Below are positions 1 to 8,201 of a stretch of DNA of 64,000 nucleotides, in pieces. The notes under the pieces are model-generated. The model did not search any database. It saw nothing but the letters and a program-made list of their open reading frames with translations, and was not told where the DNA came from. Within the stretch, counting starts at the first letter, position 1; each line of letters starts with the position of its first letter. Position numbers and translations under genes: made by a program. This stretch comes from GWE2-51-13 sp942492825. Lineage in GTDB: Bacteria > Bacillota_I > Bacilli_A > Erysipelotrichales > Erysipelotrichaceae. Where the stretch lies: positions 434,001 through 498,000 of the forward strand of contig OW818635.1 of the NCBI GenBank assembly GCA_942492825.1, read 5' to 3'.

Positions 1-2
1 GA

Positions 3-542
3 GCCTTGGGTTATACGATCGATGACGAGGATAAAATCGCCGAAATGTTGAAGACAACCGAGTTTGCCTTCGATCCGACGGGCAGATTGATTCTCGACAA
101 CGTCGATGTGACCGAAGAAATACGCAAGAAAGACATGGATATTTTGACATCTTCCATCTCGGCCCTTGCGAAAGTCCGTGCCGAACTGGTCCGCCGCCAG
201 CAAGATATGGCGAAAACCAAAGGATTTATTCTCGACGGCCGCGATATCGGGACCGTCGTATTGCGTGATGCGGAAGTTAAGATATTTCAAACAGCCAGCA
301 GCGAATCCAGGGCGAGACGTCGTTTCGATGAGAACGTAAGCAAACAACGCAGCGGAACGTATGAAGAGATTTTGGATGAATTGAAAATTCGCGATTACCA
401 GGACACAAGTCGGTGTAACTCACCGCTGAGAAAAGCCTCGGACGCGATTGAAGTCGATACGTCGCACATGACGATCGAAGAAGTCGTCGCGAAGATCGAA
501 GGAATCGTTTTGAATAAAATCAATGAAATGGAAGGTGATTGA
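3..542 (+). CDS. cmk: Cytidylate kinase, 5'-truncated by the window edge
   Basis: Phosphorylates CMP/dCMP with ATP in the cytoplasm. The reading frame is open from base 3 without a convincing start or ribosome site, and the P-loop that begins this family is missing, so the N-terminal part lies outside the window. Visible family features are the NMP-binding and lid region, with LDGRDIGTVVLRDAEVKIF followed by the arginine-rich ARRR lid. It ends with TGA two bases before the der ATG, so the two are almost certainly co-transcribed. The TGA stop also shows that this organism uses the standard code. Confidence 0.93.
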   Translation, partial: ALGYTIDDEDKIAEMLKTTEFAFDPTGRLILDNVDVTEEIRKKDMDILTSSISALAKVRAELVRRQQDMAKTKGFILDGRDIGTVVLRDAEVKIFQTASSESRARRRFDENVSKQRSGTYEEILDELKIRDYQDTSRCNSPLRKASDAIEVDTSHMTIEEVVAKIEGIVLNKINEMEGD

Positions 543-544
543 AT

Positions 545-1852
545 ATGATCGATGGCATCGTAGCAATCGTCGGACGACCCAATGTCGGAAAGTCGACGAT
601 TTTCAATCGGATTATCGGCGAACGTTTATCGATCGTTGAGGATACGCCGGGTGTGACCCGCGACCGAATTTACGCAAAAGGGAATTGGTTGACGAAAGAC
701 TTCCGCTTGATCGATACCGGCGGGATCCAATTGGTCGACCAACCGTTCCAAACCGAAATCAAAGCACAAGTCGATATCGCGGTCGAAGAAGCCGACGTCA
801 TCATTTTCGTGGTGAGCGGACGGGAAGGTTTGACCGACGATGACCAATTCATCGCCAAAATGTTGCGACGTTCAAAAAAACCGATCATCCTCGCGGTCAA
901 TAAAATCGACGATATCTCCATGGCGGCGGATGCTTATGAATTTTATGCGTTGGGATTCGATTCCGTTATCGCGGTCTCCGGAGCCCACGGTATTGGTATC
1001 GGTGATATCCTCGACGAATGCATCGCCCACTTTCCGGTCAAGAAAATGGATGAATACGAAGGTCGGATCAAGTTCGCAATCATCGGACGTCCGAATGTCG
1101 GAAAATCATCGTTGGTCAATGCTATCTTGAACCAGGAACGCGTCATCGTCTCGGATATCGAGGGAACCACGCGCGATGCGATCGACAGCCCGTTTACGCG
1201 GGATGGAAAAGACTATGTGGTCATCGATACCGCCGGGATACGCAAACGTGGTAAAGTCTACGAAAACGTCGAGAAATATTCCGTTCTACGCGCATTAAGT
1301 GCCATCGAACGGGCGGATGTCATTTTGTTTTTGCTTGACGGCATTTCGGGTATTCGCGACCAAGATAAACATGTCGCCGGATATGCCCATGAGGCAGGGA
1401 AACCGATCATCATCGTCTATAACAAATGGGATGCGGTGGAAAAAGACGAAAGCACGATCAATCGAGTGACCGAGGAAATCCGAAAGCAGTTTGTTTATCT
1501 ATCGTATGCACCGATCCTGTTCATTTCCGCGCTGACCAAGCAACGCGTTCATCAGATCATTCCGATGATCGAACGTTTGTATGATTTCAGCCATTTACGT
1601 ATCCAAACCAGCATCCTCAACGAAGTCATACTCGATGCGCAGTTATTCACGCCACCGCCGATGCATAACGGTCAACGTTTGAAAATCTATTACGCTTCGC
1701 AAGTCGCGGTCGCTCCGCCGACATTCATTCTGTTCGTCAATGAACCGACGTTGATGCATTTCTCGTATCGTCGGTATATCGAAAACCGCTTGCGCGAGGC
1801 ATTCGTATTCGAAGGCACGCCGATCCATATCATCGCACGTGCCAAGGATTAG
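545..1852 (+). CDS. der: Ribosome biogenesis GTPase Der (EngA)
   Basis: Tandem GTPase needed for maturation of the 50S ribosomal subunit. Two G domains are visible: GRPNVGKSTIFN near residue 10 with DTPG and NKID, and GRPNVGKSSLVN near residue 180 with DTAGIRKRGK and NKWD. A C-terminal KH-like domain follows from about residue 350. At 435 residues it is the normal length. The ATG at 545 is preferred over an in-frame TTG at 539 because GGAAGGTGAT lies at proper spacing before it. It directly follows cmk. No terminator was seen after it. Confidence 0.97.
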   Translation: MIDGIVAIVGRPNVGKSTIFNRIIGERLSIVEDTPGVTRDRIYAKGNWLTKDFRLIDTGGIQLVDQPFQTEIKAQVDIAVEEADVIIFVVSGREGLTDDDQFIAKMLRRSKKPIILAVNKIDDISMAADAYEFYALGFDSVIAVSGAHGIGIGDILDECIAHFPVKKMDEYEGRIKFAIIGRPNVGKSSLVNAILNQERVIVSDIEGTTRDAIDSPFTRDGKDYVVIDTAGIRKRGKVYENVEKYSVLRALSAIERADVILFLLDGISGIRDQDKHVAGYAHEAGKPIIIVYNKWDAVEKDESTINRVTEEIRKQFVYLSYAPILFISALTKQRVHQIIPMIERLYDFSHLRIQTSILNEVILDAQLFTPPPMHNGQRLKIYYASQVAVAPPTFILFVNEPTLMHFSYRRYIENRLREAFVFEGTPIHIIARAKD

Positions 1853-1949
1853 CCTTGAATGCGATGTGTCAACTTCTCTTACACTGAGGAATAACTAGTT
1901 TATCGCTATGGAAATGGTGAAACAACCCTTATCCATTCGGTACTTTGCA

Positions 1950-1978
1950 TTGTATTTGTAAAAACAGAGTGCTATGAT
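1950..1978 (+). promoter_or_regulatory. Promoter of hup
   Basis: -35 TTGTAT at 1950-1955, 17-base spacer, -10 TATGAT at 1973-1978 preceded by TG (extended -10). It lies 25 bases before the hup ATG, in the only sizeable gap between der and hup, and gives a short leader carrying GGAGG. Confidence 0.75.
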
Positions 1979-2002
1979 AAACTCAACAATGGAGGTAACA
2001 TT

Positions 2003-2287
2003 ATGAGCGAAACGAAGAATAAAAAAGCTTTGGCCGAAACTTTGGCAACCAGTCTGGATATCACCAAAAAATCCGCATTGGAAATCATCGAACTCGTTTT
2101 TGACGACATCAAAGATACCTTAGGCAAAGGTGGAGAAGTCGATATCGCCGGATTCGGAAAATTCGAAGTCAAAGTCCGTAAGGAACGCGAAGGGATCAAT
2201 CCCTCGACGAAAGAGAAGATTACCATAGCAGCTAGCAAGTCCCCGTCGTTTAAAGCGTCGAAAGCCTTAAAGGAACTTGTCAAATAA
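2003..2287 (+). CDS. hup: DNA-binding protein HU
   Basis: Small basic histone-like protein that bends and compacts the nucleoid. The 94 residues show the HU/IHF fold pattern: helical N-terminus (ALAETLATSLDITKKSAL), the GFGKFEVKVRKERE beta region with the INPSTKEKI arm tip, and a C-terminal helix ending KALKELVK. The start is fixed by GGAGG at 1990-1994. A strong promoter of its own fits an abundant protein. The gene after it starts 23 bases downstream with no terminator between, so read-through is likely. hup downstream of der resembles the Bacillus arrangement, with gpsA missing. Confidence 0.95.
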   Translation: MSETKNKKALAETLATSLDITKKSALEIIELVFDDIKDTLGKGGEVDIAGFGKFEVKVRKEREGINPSTKEKITIAASKSPSFKASKALKELVK

Positions 2288-2310
2288 CTAGAATCGAGGC
2301 ATAGGAAAAA

Positions 2311-2994
2311 ATGGATTATACTTCACTACTTCTCTACTTAGCCGCGATTGGCGTCATGATTTGGGCGCAAACCAAGGTGCAGGGAGCCTATTCTCATTAT
2401 CGGACCGTACCGACCGAAAACCATGTGACCGGCGCACAAGTCGCGCGGCGTATCCTTGATCACAACGGATTGACACATGTGGACGTTCAGATGAGTCAAA
2501 ACGGTGTTTTAAGCGACCACTTCGATCCGAAGAACTACGTGGTCAATTTGTCACCGATGGTTTACAACGAAGATTCGATCGCTTCGGTCGCTATCGCCGC
2601 CCATGAGGTCGGCCATGCGATCCAATATGCTGAAAAATATAGTTTTATCGGGTTGCGCAACACGTTGTTGCCGGCTGCGATCGTATCCAGCAATATCGGT
2701 TGGTATGTAATTATCGCAGGTTTCATTTTCAATCTTCCTACGATTATTTATTTTGGAATCGCGATGCTTTGCGTCGTCGCGCTCTTTCAACTTGTGACGT
2801 TACCGGTTGAGTTTGACGCCTCGGGAAGAGCATTGAAGATTCTGGCTTCCGATGGTTACATCACGGAAGATGAAAGCGCTGATGCCAAAGCCATGTTGCG
2901 TGCTGCCGCATTTACGTACGTCGCAGCTTTGCTTGCGACACTATTACAGATTTTCCGACTTGTCTTGTTGAACAATCGAAGAGGTCGTCGATAA
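2311..2994 (+). CDS. YugP-type membrane zinc metallopeptidase
   Basis: Predicted membrane-bound neutral zinc metallopeptidase of the YugP family (227 residues); substrates are not established. The zinc motif HEVGHAIQ lies near residue 100. Hydrophobic segments are seen at the N-terminus (TSLLLYLAAIGVMIWA), at about 120-165 (two segments), and near 200-218. A conserved YFG...LPVEFDASGRAL stretch typical of the family follows the second pair. The start is ATG with a modest AGGA 6 bases away. It is probably transcribed from the hup promoter and ends just before a strong terminator. Confidence 0.88.
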   Translation: MDYTSLLLYLAAIGVMIWAQTKVQGAYSHYRTVPTENHVTGAQVARRILDHNGLTHVDVQMSQNGVLSDHFDPKNYVVNLSPMVYNEDSIASVAIAAHEVGHAIQYAEKYSFIGLRNTLLPAAIVSSNIGWYVIIAGFIFNLPTIIYFGIAMLCVVALFQLVTLPVEFDASGRALKILASDGYITEDESADAKAMLRAAAFTYVAALLATLLQIFRLVLLNNRRGRR

Positions 2995-3000
2995 GAATCC

Positions 3001-3024
3001 AGCTCCGTCAAGGAGCTTTTTTTT
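3001..3024 (+). terminator. Rho-independent terminator after the metallopeptidase
   Basis: Stem AGCTCC (3001-3006) with GGAGCT (3012-3017), loop GTCAA, followed by a run of eight T. It starts 7 bases after the stop codon and closes the hup-metallopeptidase unit. Confidence 0.9.
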
Positions 3025-3028
3025 CGGA

Positions 3029-3066
3029 GTATCACCGAAATCCTCATAGTAGGGGAGGGGTGATAC
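3029..3066 (+). promoter_or_regulatory. Inverted repeat able to hide the ribosome site of the next gene
   Basis: GTATCACC at 3029-3036 is the exact reverse complement of GGTGATAC at 3059-3066, the sequence just before the ATG at 3068. Inside it, CCTC (3042-3045) can pair with GAGG (3055-3058), which is the Shine-Dalgarno core, leaving a 5-base bulge. Folding would close 12 base pairs over the ribosome site. A protein-binding dyad is an alternative reading. No clear promoter is visible between the terminator and this element, so the transcript start is unknown. Confidence 0.5.
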
Positions 3067-3067
3067 A

Positions 3068-3451
3068 ATGGCTTATTTACATAAAGGCGATTACATCGCG
3101 ACGACGGTATTTTCAGCGTATCCATGTCAACAAGACGAGGTCTATGTTGCGGGGCTCAATGAAGGGGACTTATTGATTTCATCCAAACCCGAGTTTCTAC
3201 AAAATAGTAATGGCTACGTAGCGATCGATGACCGATATATTGAACTTCAATGGATCCGCAACGGAAACACTGAGAAGGAATTCCACATAATGTGGAAGAA
3301 TGATTGTGGGATCATCGCGCAAGAAACACAAGACGTTACTGTCCACTCTATAGATTCGGATCGACCGTTCGAACTTTCCGCAATCGCGGTGATCGCTTTC
3401 GGTTGTTTCGTAATCATGGTGACGAAAAAGGTATTTTATGCGAAAAAGTAA
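3068..3451 (+). CDS. Unrecognised tail-anchored small protein
   Basis: I do not recognise a family for this 127-residue protein. It has no signal peptide. Residues 1 to about 100 look soluble, with two cysteines (YPC near 19, NDC near 79). A single hydrophobic segment at about 102-119 (LSAIAVIAFGCFVIMV) is followed by TKKVFYAKK, which suggests a C-terminal anchor or one membrane pass with a basic tail. The start is set by GGGGAGG before the ATG, but that site may be sequestered by the inverted repeat at 3029-3066. Its last 14 bases overlap the next gene, so the two are likely translated together. The function is unknown. Confidence 0.7.
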   Translation: MAYLHKGDYIATTVFSAYPCQQDEVYVAGLNEGDLLISSKPEFLQNSNGYVAIDDRYIELQWIRNGNTEKEFHIMWKNDCGIIAQETQDVTVHSIDSDRPFELSAIAVIAFGCFVIMVTKKVFYAKK

Positions 3452-4934
3452 CTTACTATGTATCTTAGTGTTACTTTTCCATATGTTTATCCCAGTTTCG
3501 GCCGCAACTAGTTATACAATCGTTTCGAAAAGCGCATTGCCTTACGAGATTTCCGGCATTTCTTCGACCACGACCGCAATCCGTATCACCGGTTGGGGAC
3601 TTCTGAATGAGACCCAACACTTTATCAGTTCCACCGATCATAGTTACGAACTTGAATTTGTTTCTCTTAATCATTCTTTTACCATCCCAACGACGATTCA
3701 GGCAGCGACGATGACGGATGTATTTCGCTATGGCGGCGTGCCGATCTGTGCGACAACCGCATATTTCAAGACCGATGCTACATGCTACTATCGCTTCGAA
3801 AACGTAGGATTTACGGTTGACGTACCATTTACATCGTTTCGGACCGGCCAAAGTTACACATGTTATCTCATCGTACATGCGAAAAGCGCGAATTCACACA
3901 AGAAGATCGCTATTTTCTTTCCGATGGAGAGCGATTTGGTCATTATGAAAGGTCAAACGGAATATCGTTTGATTTCAAAACTGGATGATACGAAACTGAC
4001 AATTAAGTACGAAACGGTCGTTGCCCGTAAAGGTCCGGACAAATCCTATCCAGGGTGGCAATATGGAGCAAGTTGCTCGACAACATATGGAAATACGTTG
4101 TTTTTCAAAGCCAACACGGTATATAGCCGCATTGTAAGCCGTTATTTGAATCAAACGAACAAGACCACATATTATGGCCTCTCCGGTCAACCGACGCTCT
4201 GTGAGAACTCTAGGCGTCGTGTCGCGGAAGGGAACATCGTTTCGCCAATGTGGATTCCAAGTGGGTTTGTGGACTATTCAGGAACTCCGCTTACAATCAA
4301 GACAACGATCCTAAACCAAGCACCAACGATCGTTACAACGCCCGCGATCCTAAAAGCAGGGACGATATTTGATTGGCGAAAGTACGTGATCGCAACAGAT
4401 CCGGAAGAAGGGTTAATCAACGAGAAAATCATCATAACAAGTGATAATTATCACAATACACCAGGTAATTATGTCATGACATTCTCAGTGACGGATTCGT
4501 ACGGCGCTAAAGGTGTCGGAACATTGAATATTACCGTCCTACAACCAGACAATACGGCGCCGCAATTGTTTGCGAGCGATTTCAGCGTAATGTTGAACAC
4601 ATCGATCGACTATCATGATTTCGCAAGCGCATATGATGTAGAAGACGGTGATCTCAGTGATGATATCCTCGTTTCCACGAGCGCCAACTTAAAGGTAATC
4701 GGTGTCTATCCGGTTTGCTTCAGCGTACGTGATTCAAGAGCTGCCGAAACAAAGAGATGCGTCAAGATGACTGTGTTTGACATAGATACAATGATGAATC
4801 GATTTCGCTTCGTGGATAGGACACATTTATTTTTTAACGAATCAACACCAACCAATTGGATTGGAAACGTGCAATTACTTAATCAATTGCTCAATTCAAG
4901 CCTGATCCTCGAGTCAAAGGCGTTCGTTCGATAA
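3438..4934 (+). CDS. Secreted protein with two Ig/cadherin-like C-terminal repeats, function unknown
   Basis: A 498-residue exported protein. A signal peptide is clear (MRKSNLLCILVLLFHMFIP, cleavage probably after VSA near residue 22). Residues 25-280 are beta-rich and unrecognised. From about 290 there are two Ig-like or cadherin-like repeats of roughly 75 residues: APTIVTTPAILKAGTIFDW... ending GTLNITVLQ, and APQLFASDFSVMLNTSIDY... ending CVKMTVFD. Each begins AP and contains a D(P/V)EEG or DVEDG motif and a GxYxxxFSV(T/R)DS motif. There is no LPXTG anchor. The start overlaps the preceding gene by 14 bases, with AAGG 8 bases before the ATG. It could bind the cell surface or another secreted molecule; this is inference. 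Confidence 0.72.
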   Translation: MRKSNLLCILVLLFHMFIPVSAATSYTIVSKSALPYEISGISSTTTAIRITGWGLLNETQHFISSTDHSYELEFVSLNHSFTIPTTIQAATMTDVFRYGGVPICATTAYFKTDATCYYRFENVGFTVDVPFTSFRTGQSYTCYLIVHAKSANSHKKIAIFFPMESDLVIMKGQTEYRLISKLDDTKLTIKYETVVARKGPDKSYPGWQYGASCSTTYGNTLFFKANTVYSRIVSRYLNQTNKTTYYGLSGQPTLCENSRRRVAEGNIVSPMWIPSGFVDYSGTPLTIKTTILNQAPTIVTTPAILKAGTIFDWRKYVIATDPEEGLINEKIIITSDNYHNTPGNYVMTFSVTDSYGAKGVGTLNITVLQPDNTAPQLFASDFSVMLNTSIDYHDFASAYDVEDGDLSDDILVSTSANLKVIGVYPVCFSVRDSRAAETKRCVKMTVFDIDTMMNRFRFVDRTHLFFNESTPTNWIGNVQLLNQLLNSSLILESKAFVR

Positions 4935-5010
4935 CTACGCATAATGTATATTATGTAAAGTAAAGATGGATTTTGGGTGATTTATGCTTAAAAGCATATT
5001 ATTCCCCTTT

Positions 5011-5039
5011 AAAAGAAAAAGCATGGAGATTATCCATGC
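5011..5039 (-). terminator. Rho-independent terminator of the nusB-deoB operon
   Basis: Read on the minus strand: GCATGGA, loop of 5, TCCATGC, then TTTTTCTTTT. It starts 6 bases after the deoB stop and ends the long minus-strand operon. A weaker perfect palindrome at 4984-4997 (ATGCTT/AAGCAT) may help stop plus-strand transcription arriving from 4934. Confidence 0.85.
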
Positions 5040-5044
5040 CATGT

Positions 5045-6226
5045 TTATTCAAGATAGGACAACAGCGACGATCCGACATCGGGCAGTTGAACGCCGAAGT
5101 TCTCGGCGATTGTCGCACCCAAGGCGGCGAAGGAATCGGTTAGCGGTAACAATCCGCTTCCCTTAAAGGATTTACTGTAGAAAATCAAGGGAACCATTTC
5201 CCGCGTGTGATCCGTGCCGCTATGGACCGGATCATTACCATGATCGGCTGTCAGAATCAATAAGTCGTCGTCACGTAAAGTCGAAATCAGTGTTTCGAGT
5301 TGACCGTCGAATAGCTGAAGATCCTGGGCATACCCTTGCGGATTGCGACGATGTCCCCATAAGGCGTCAAAATCAACCAAATTTACGAAACAGAGACCTT
5401 TAAAGTCGGACTTCGCGATATCGATCGTCTTCAGCATCCCATCCTCATTACTTTTCGTCTTATGAGCGGCCGTAATGCCTTCGCCATCGAAGATGTCGTT
5501 GATTTTACCGACAGAAATCACGGTGAGTCCTTTATCCTTCAGTCGATTGAGGATTGTGGGAGCGAAGGGTTTTAGCGCATAGTCATGTCGGTTTGAAGTG
5601 CGTTTGAACTCCCCTGCTTTGTTTCCTAAGAAAGGTCGTGCGATGACGCGCCCGACGCGCCATTCCGGTTTCATGGTCATTTCACGGGCGATTTCGCAGC
5701 ACCGATAGAGTTCCTGAAGACCGAAAGTCTCTTCATGCGCGGCGATTTGTAAAACCGAATCACCCGATGTATAGACGATCATGTCGCCGGTTTTTAGATG
5801 ATGCTCACCCAGTTCGTCGAGGATTTCGGTACCGCTGGCAGCCTTGTTTCCGACAATTCCATGTCCGGTTCGACGTTTTAGTTCATCGATCAGTTCATCC
5901 GGAAAGCCGGTATCGGTAAATGTGATGAATGGCTCGTCGACTTTGAGACCCATGATCTCCCAATGTCCGGTCATCGTGTCTTTTCCGACGCTGATTTCAC
6001 GCATTTTCCCATAATAACCAAGTGGCGATTGAATGGGTGCGACGCCTTCGATGGAGTGTAGATTCCCCAATCCGAGGCGTTGCAAGTTAGGTAATTTTAA
6101 TCCGCCGACCGCTTTTCCGATATGACCTAAGGTATCGGCTCCGGTGTCTCCGTAATTCGCGGCATCGGGCATGGCTCCGGCTCCGACCGAATCCATGACA
6201 ATGGTAAAGATGCGTTGATAGTTCAT
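5045..6226 (-). CDS. deoB: Phosphopentomutase
   Basis: Interconverts (deoxy)ribose 1-phosphate and 5-phosphate in nucleoside salvage; cytosolic, Mn-dependent alkaline-phosphatase-fold enzyme. The 393 residues show the N-terminal metal site (MDSVGAGAMPDAANYGD), the catalytic Thr region (GKDTMTGHWEI) and the C-terminal metal site (LTADHGNDPVHSGTDHTRE). The length matches the family. The ATG shares one base with the xerD stop (TAATG) and has AAAGGAG before it, so translation is coupled. xerD-deoB is also adjacent in Bacillus. It is the last gene of the operon. Confidence 0.97.
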   Translation of the reverse strand: MNYQRIFTIVMDSVGAGAMPDAANYGDTGADTLGHIGKAVGGLKLPNLQRLGLGNLHSIEGVAPIQSPLGYYGKMREISVGKDTMTGHWEIMGLKVDEPFITFTDTGFPDELIDELKRRTGHGIVGNKAASGTEILDELGEHHLKTGDMIVYTSGDSVLQIAAHEETFGLQELYRCCEIAREMTMKPEWRVGRVIARPFLGNKAGEFKRTSNRHDYALKPFAPTILNRLKDKGLTVISVGKINDIFDGEGITAAHKTKSNEDGMLKTIDIAKSDFKGLCFVNLVDFDALWGHRRNPQGYAQDLQLFDGQLETLISTLRDDDLLILTADHGNDPVHSGTDHTREMVPLIFYSKSFKGSGLLPLTDSFAALGATIAENFGVQLPDVGSSLLSYLE

Positions 6227-7125
6227 TATTTGGCTCCTTTGTTTCTGTTTGCGGGATGAAAGGCATCATAGGCTTGGTGAAGTCGATTACTTTCGACATG
6301 CGTGTAGATTTGCGTGGTCGAGATGTCCGCATGTCCCAACAACTCTTGGACGACGCGTAAATCCGCGCCCCCCGCCAACAATTCGGTGGCGAAGCTGTGA
6401 CGCAACTTATGCGGCGAAATATTACCTTCGATTCCAACTTGAATGCACCTAGATTTTACCACGGCATAGATATATTGACGACTTACGTGCTTTCCGCGCG
6501 GTGAGATAAAGATATGATTGCTTTTGGATTTACTGAAAAGCGGTCGAACTTTATCCAGGTACTTTTGAAGGTTAACGAGGGTCGCAGGGGCGACCGGCAC
6601 GATCCGTTCTTTGTTGCCTTTACCGATAATACGGATAAATCCTTCGTTTAAATAGATTTGGTTGAACGTCAACTCACTCGCTTCACTGACGCGAAGTCCG
6701 GTCGCAAACAACAGATCGATCAAAGCGGTGTGCAAGATTTCTTTCGGATCCTCGCTATCGATCAACAGCCGTGAAGTGTCATCACCGGATAGAAAAACCG
6801 GTAATTTCATCTGCTTTTTCGGACTGACCAAACGATCCGTCGGATCCGCATATTTCGTGATGGTTTCGCTGAGATACGCATGAAAGCTGCGCAACGATGA
6901 ATGTAAGCGAAGAATGCTGGAGTTCGCATGATTTCTCGCGAAAAGATCCAAATACGCGTCGATGTGCTCGATTTTCACGAGTGTAGGATCCGAAATACCG
7001 TTCACAGTCATCCAAGCGGCGTAAGGATCCAGGTCGTTAAGGTAGGAAGATGCGGTTTTCTCGCTTAATCGACGCACGAAACGCACGTGATGGGCATATT
7101 CAGCTAGCGTTTGCTTCCATTCCAT
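6226..7125 (-). CDS. xerD: Tyrosine recombinase XerD
   Basis: Site-specific recombinase that resolves chromosome dimers at dif. It has 299 residues: a SAM-like N-terminal DNA-binding domain (about 1-95) and a catalytic domain with Arg in LLFATGLRVSEASEL, HKLRHSFAT, the GHADIST box and nucleophile Tyr in TTQIYTH. The ATG at 7125 is chosen because AAGGGG precedes it and it matches the family N-terminus; upstream in-frame sequence reads into dinB. It overlaps the dinB end by 22 bases. It could be a XerC/XerD hybrid role if only one Xer exists; synteny with deoB supports XerD. Confidence 0.93.
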   Translation of the reverse strand: MEWKQTLAEYAHHVRFVRRLSEKTASSYLNDLDPYAAWMTVNGISDPTLVKIEHIDAYLDLFARNHANSSILRLHSSLRSFHAYLSETITKYADPTDRLVSPKKQMKLPVFLSGDDTSRLLIDSEDPKEILHTALIDLLFATGLRVSEASELTFNQIYLNEGFIRIIGKGNKERIVPVAPATLVNLQKYLDKVRPLFSKSKSNHIFISPRGKHVSRQYIYAVVKSRCIQVGIEGNISPHKLRHSFATELLAGGADLRVVQELLGHADISTTQIYTHVESNRLHQAYDAFHPANRNKGAK

Positions 7126-8201
7126 GACGATTCCCCTTCCTGAAACAGATTGATTTGACGAAGCTTGTCGCTTTGTTTTTTGAGTTGGCCACATGAAATC
7201 CCAAGAAGACGTATCCCCTGCTCGATCTCGATTTCATCAAACAGAAGCATCGCGACTTGAAACAAATCTTCCATCGAATGGATCGGATGATTGGTTTTGC
7301 GACTGCGCGAAAACGTCGTGAAATCGGGATATCGGACCGTAATACCGATGTTGGAAGCGGATCGATCCGCTTCATCCAATCGAAGCTGGCATTCTTTGGC
7401 CAACCGTAGAAAGACTTCCCGGACTTCCTCGTAACTTTGGATATCTTGATTCAGCGTCGTCGAGGTGCTGATCGATTTCATTTCCTCACGTTGTTGTACC
7501 GGGCGCTCGTCAATTCCCTTCGCTAAACCGATGTAATGTTCGGATAAGTTCCCAAGAACTTCGCGAAGTTTTTCGGGATCGGGATAATTCGCCAAGTCGC
7601 CGATCGAATGGATTCCCAACGCATGCAGGCGGGGTGCGGTTTTCTTACCGATCCCATGCATTTCGTCGATGGCCAGCGGCCAAAGTTTGACGGGGATTTC
7701 CTCGTCGCGTATGACGACGATCCCAAGCGGTTTGCGAAGCCCGCTCGCCATCTTAGCGAGGAATTTGCTTTGAGCGATACCGATACTACATTTTAAATGA
7801 ATCTCGTCCAGAAGCCTCTTTTGAAGCCGTAGAGCGATATCCAAGGGATATTCTTCCAGATTCACCGCATCGGTCATATCCACATAGGCTTCATCGATGG
7901 ATGCCTGTTCGATTTGGTCGCTAAACGTCCGTAAGTAGGCGATGAAACGATCTGAATATGCCTCGTAATCTTCGTAATGACCTTCGACTACGATCAATTC
8001 CGGACAACGATTCTGCGCTTCCCCGACGGACATCGCGGAATGGACGCCAAAGGCCCGTGCTTCATAGGAAGCCGTCGAAACGACGCTGCGGCGACCATGA
8101 CCGCTGACGGCGACCGGCTTGCCTTTGAGAGATGGATTTCGTAATACTTCGACCTCGGCGAAAAACGCGTTCAGGTCGATATGAAAAATCCAACGGTTCA
8201 T
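7104..8201 (-). CDS. dinB: DNA polymerase IV (Y family)
   Basis: Error-prone translesion polymerase acting at stalled forks. The 365 residues contain the palm motifs IDLNAFFAEVE (first Asp) and SIDEAYVDMT (catalytic Asp-Glu), then GIAQSKFLAKMASGLRKP. A helix-hairpin-helix region (MHGIGKKTAPRLHALGI) and the little-finger domain follow. No beta-clamp motif was checked beyond a C-terminal QINLF, which resembles the QxxLF clamp peptide. The start ATG overlaps the recN stop in ATGA. No SOS box was recognised here; expression is expected from the operon promoter. Confidence 0.95.
   Translation of the reverse strand: MNRWIFHIDLNAFFAEVEVLRNPSLKGKPVAVSGHGRRSVVSTASYEARAFGVHSAMSVGEAQNRCPELIVVEGHYEDYEAYSDRFIAYLRTFSDQIEQASIDEAYVDMTDAVNLEEYPLDIALRLQKRLLDEIHLKCSIGIAQSKFLAKMASGLRKPLGIVVIRDEEIPVKLWPLAIDEMHGIGKKTAPRLHALGIHSIGDLANYPDPEKLREVLGNLSEHYIGLAKGIDERPVQQREEMKSISTSTTLNQDIQSYEEVREVFLRLAKECQLRLDEADRSASNIGITVRYPDFTTFSRSRKTNHPIHSMEDLFQVAMLLFDEIEIEQGIRLLGISCGQLKKQSDKLRQINLFQEGESSWNGSKR

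Noticed and set aside
1853..2002. Gap between der and hup checked for an RNA gene
   Set aside because: Only the hup promoter and leader are recognisable; no stable conserved structure was seen by eye.
4940..4955. Palindrome CATAAT-GTAT-ATTATG after the secreted protein gene
   Set aside because: AT-rich, short and without a T run; not a convincing terminator or operator.
4984..5166. Short plus-strand open frame after the secreted protein gene
   Set aside because: It runs antisense into the deoB end and contains the deoB terminator hairpin; there is no ribosome site or family signal.
6226..7125. Tyrosine recombinase considered as a mobile-element integrase
   Set aside because: Length, motif order and the xerD-deoB neighbourhood match the housekeeping XerD; no att sites or phage genes nearby.
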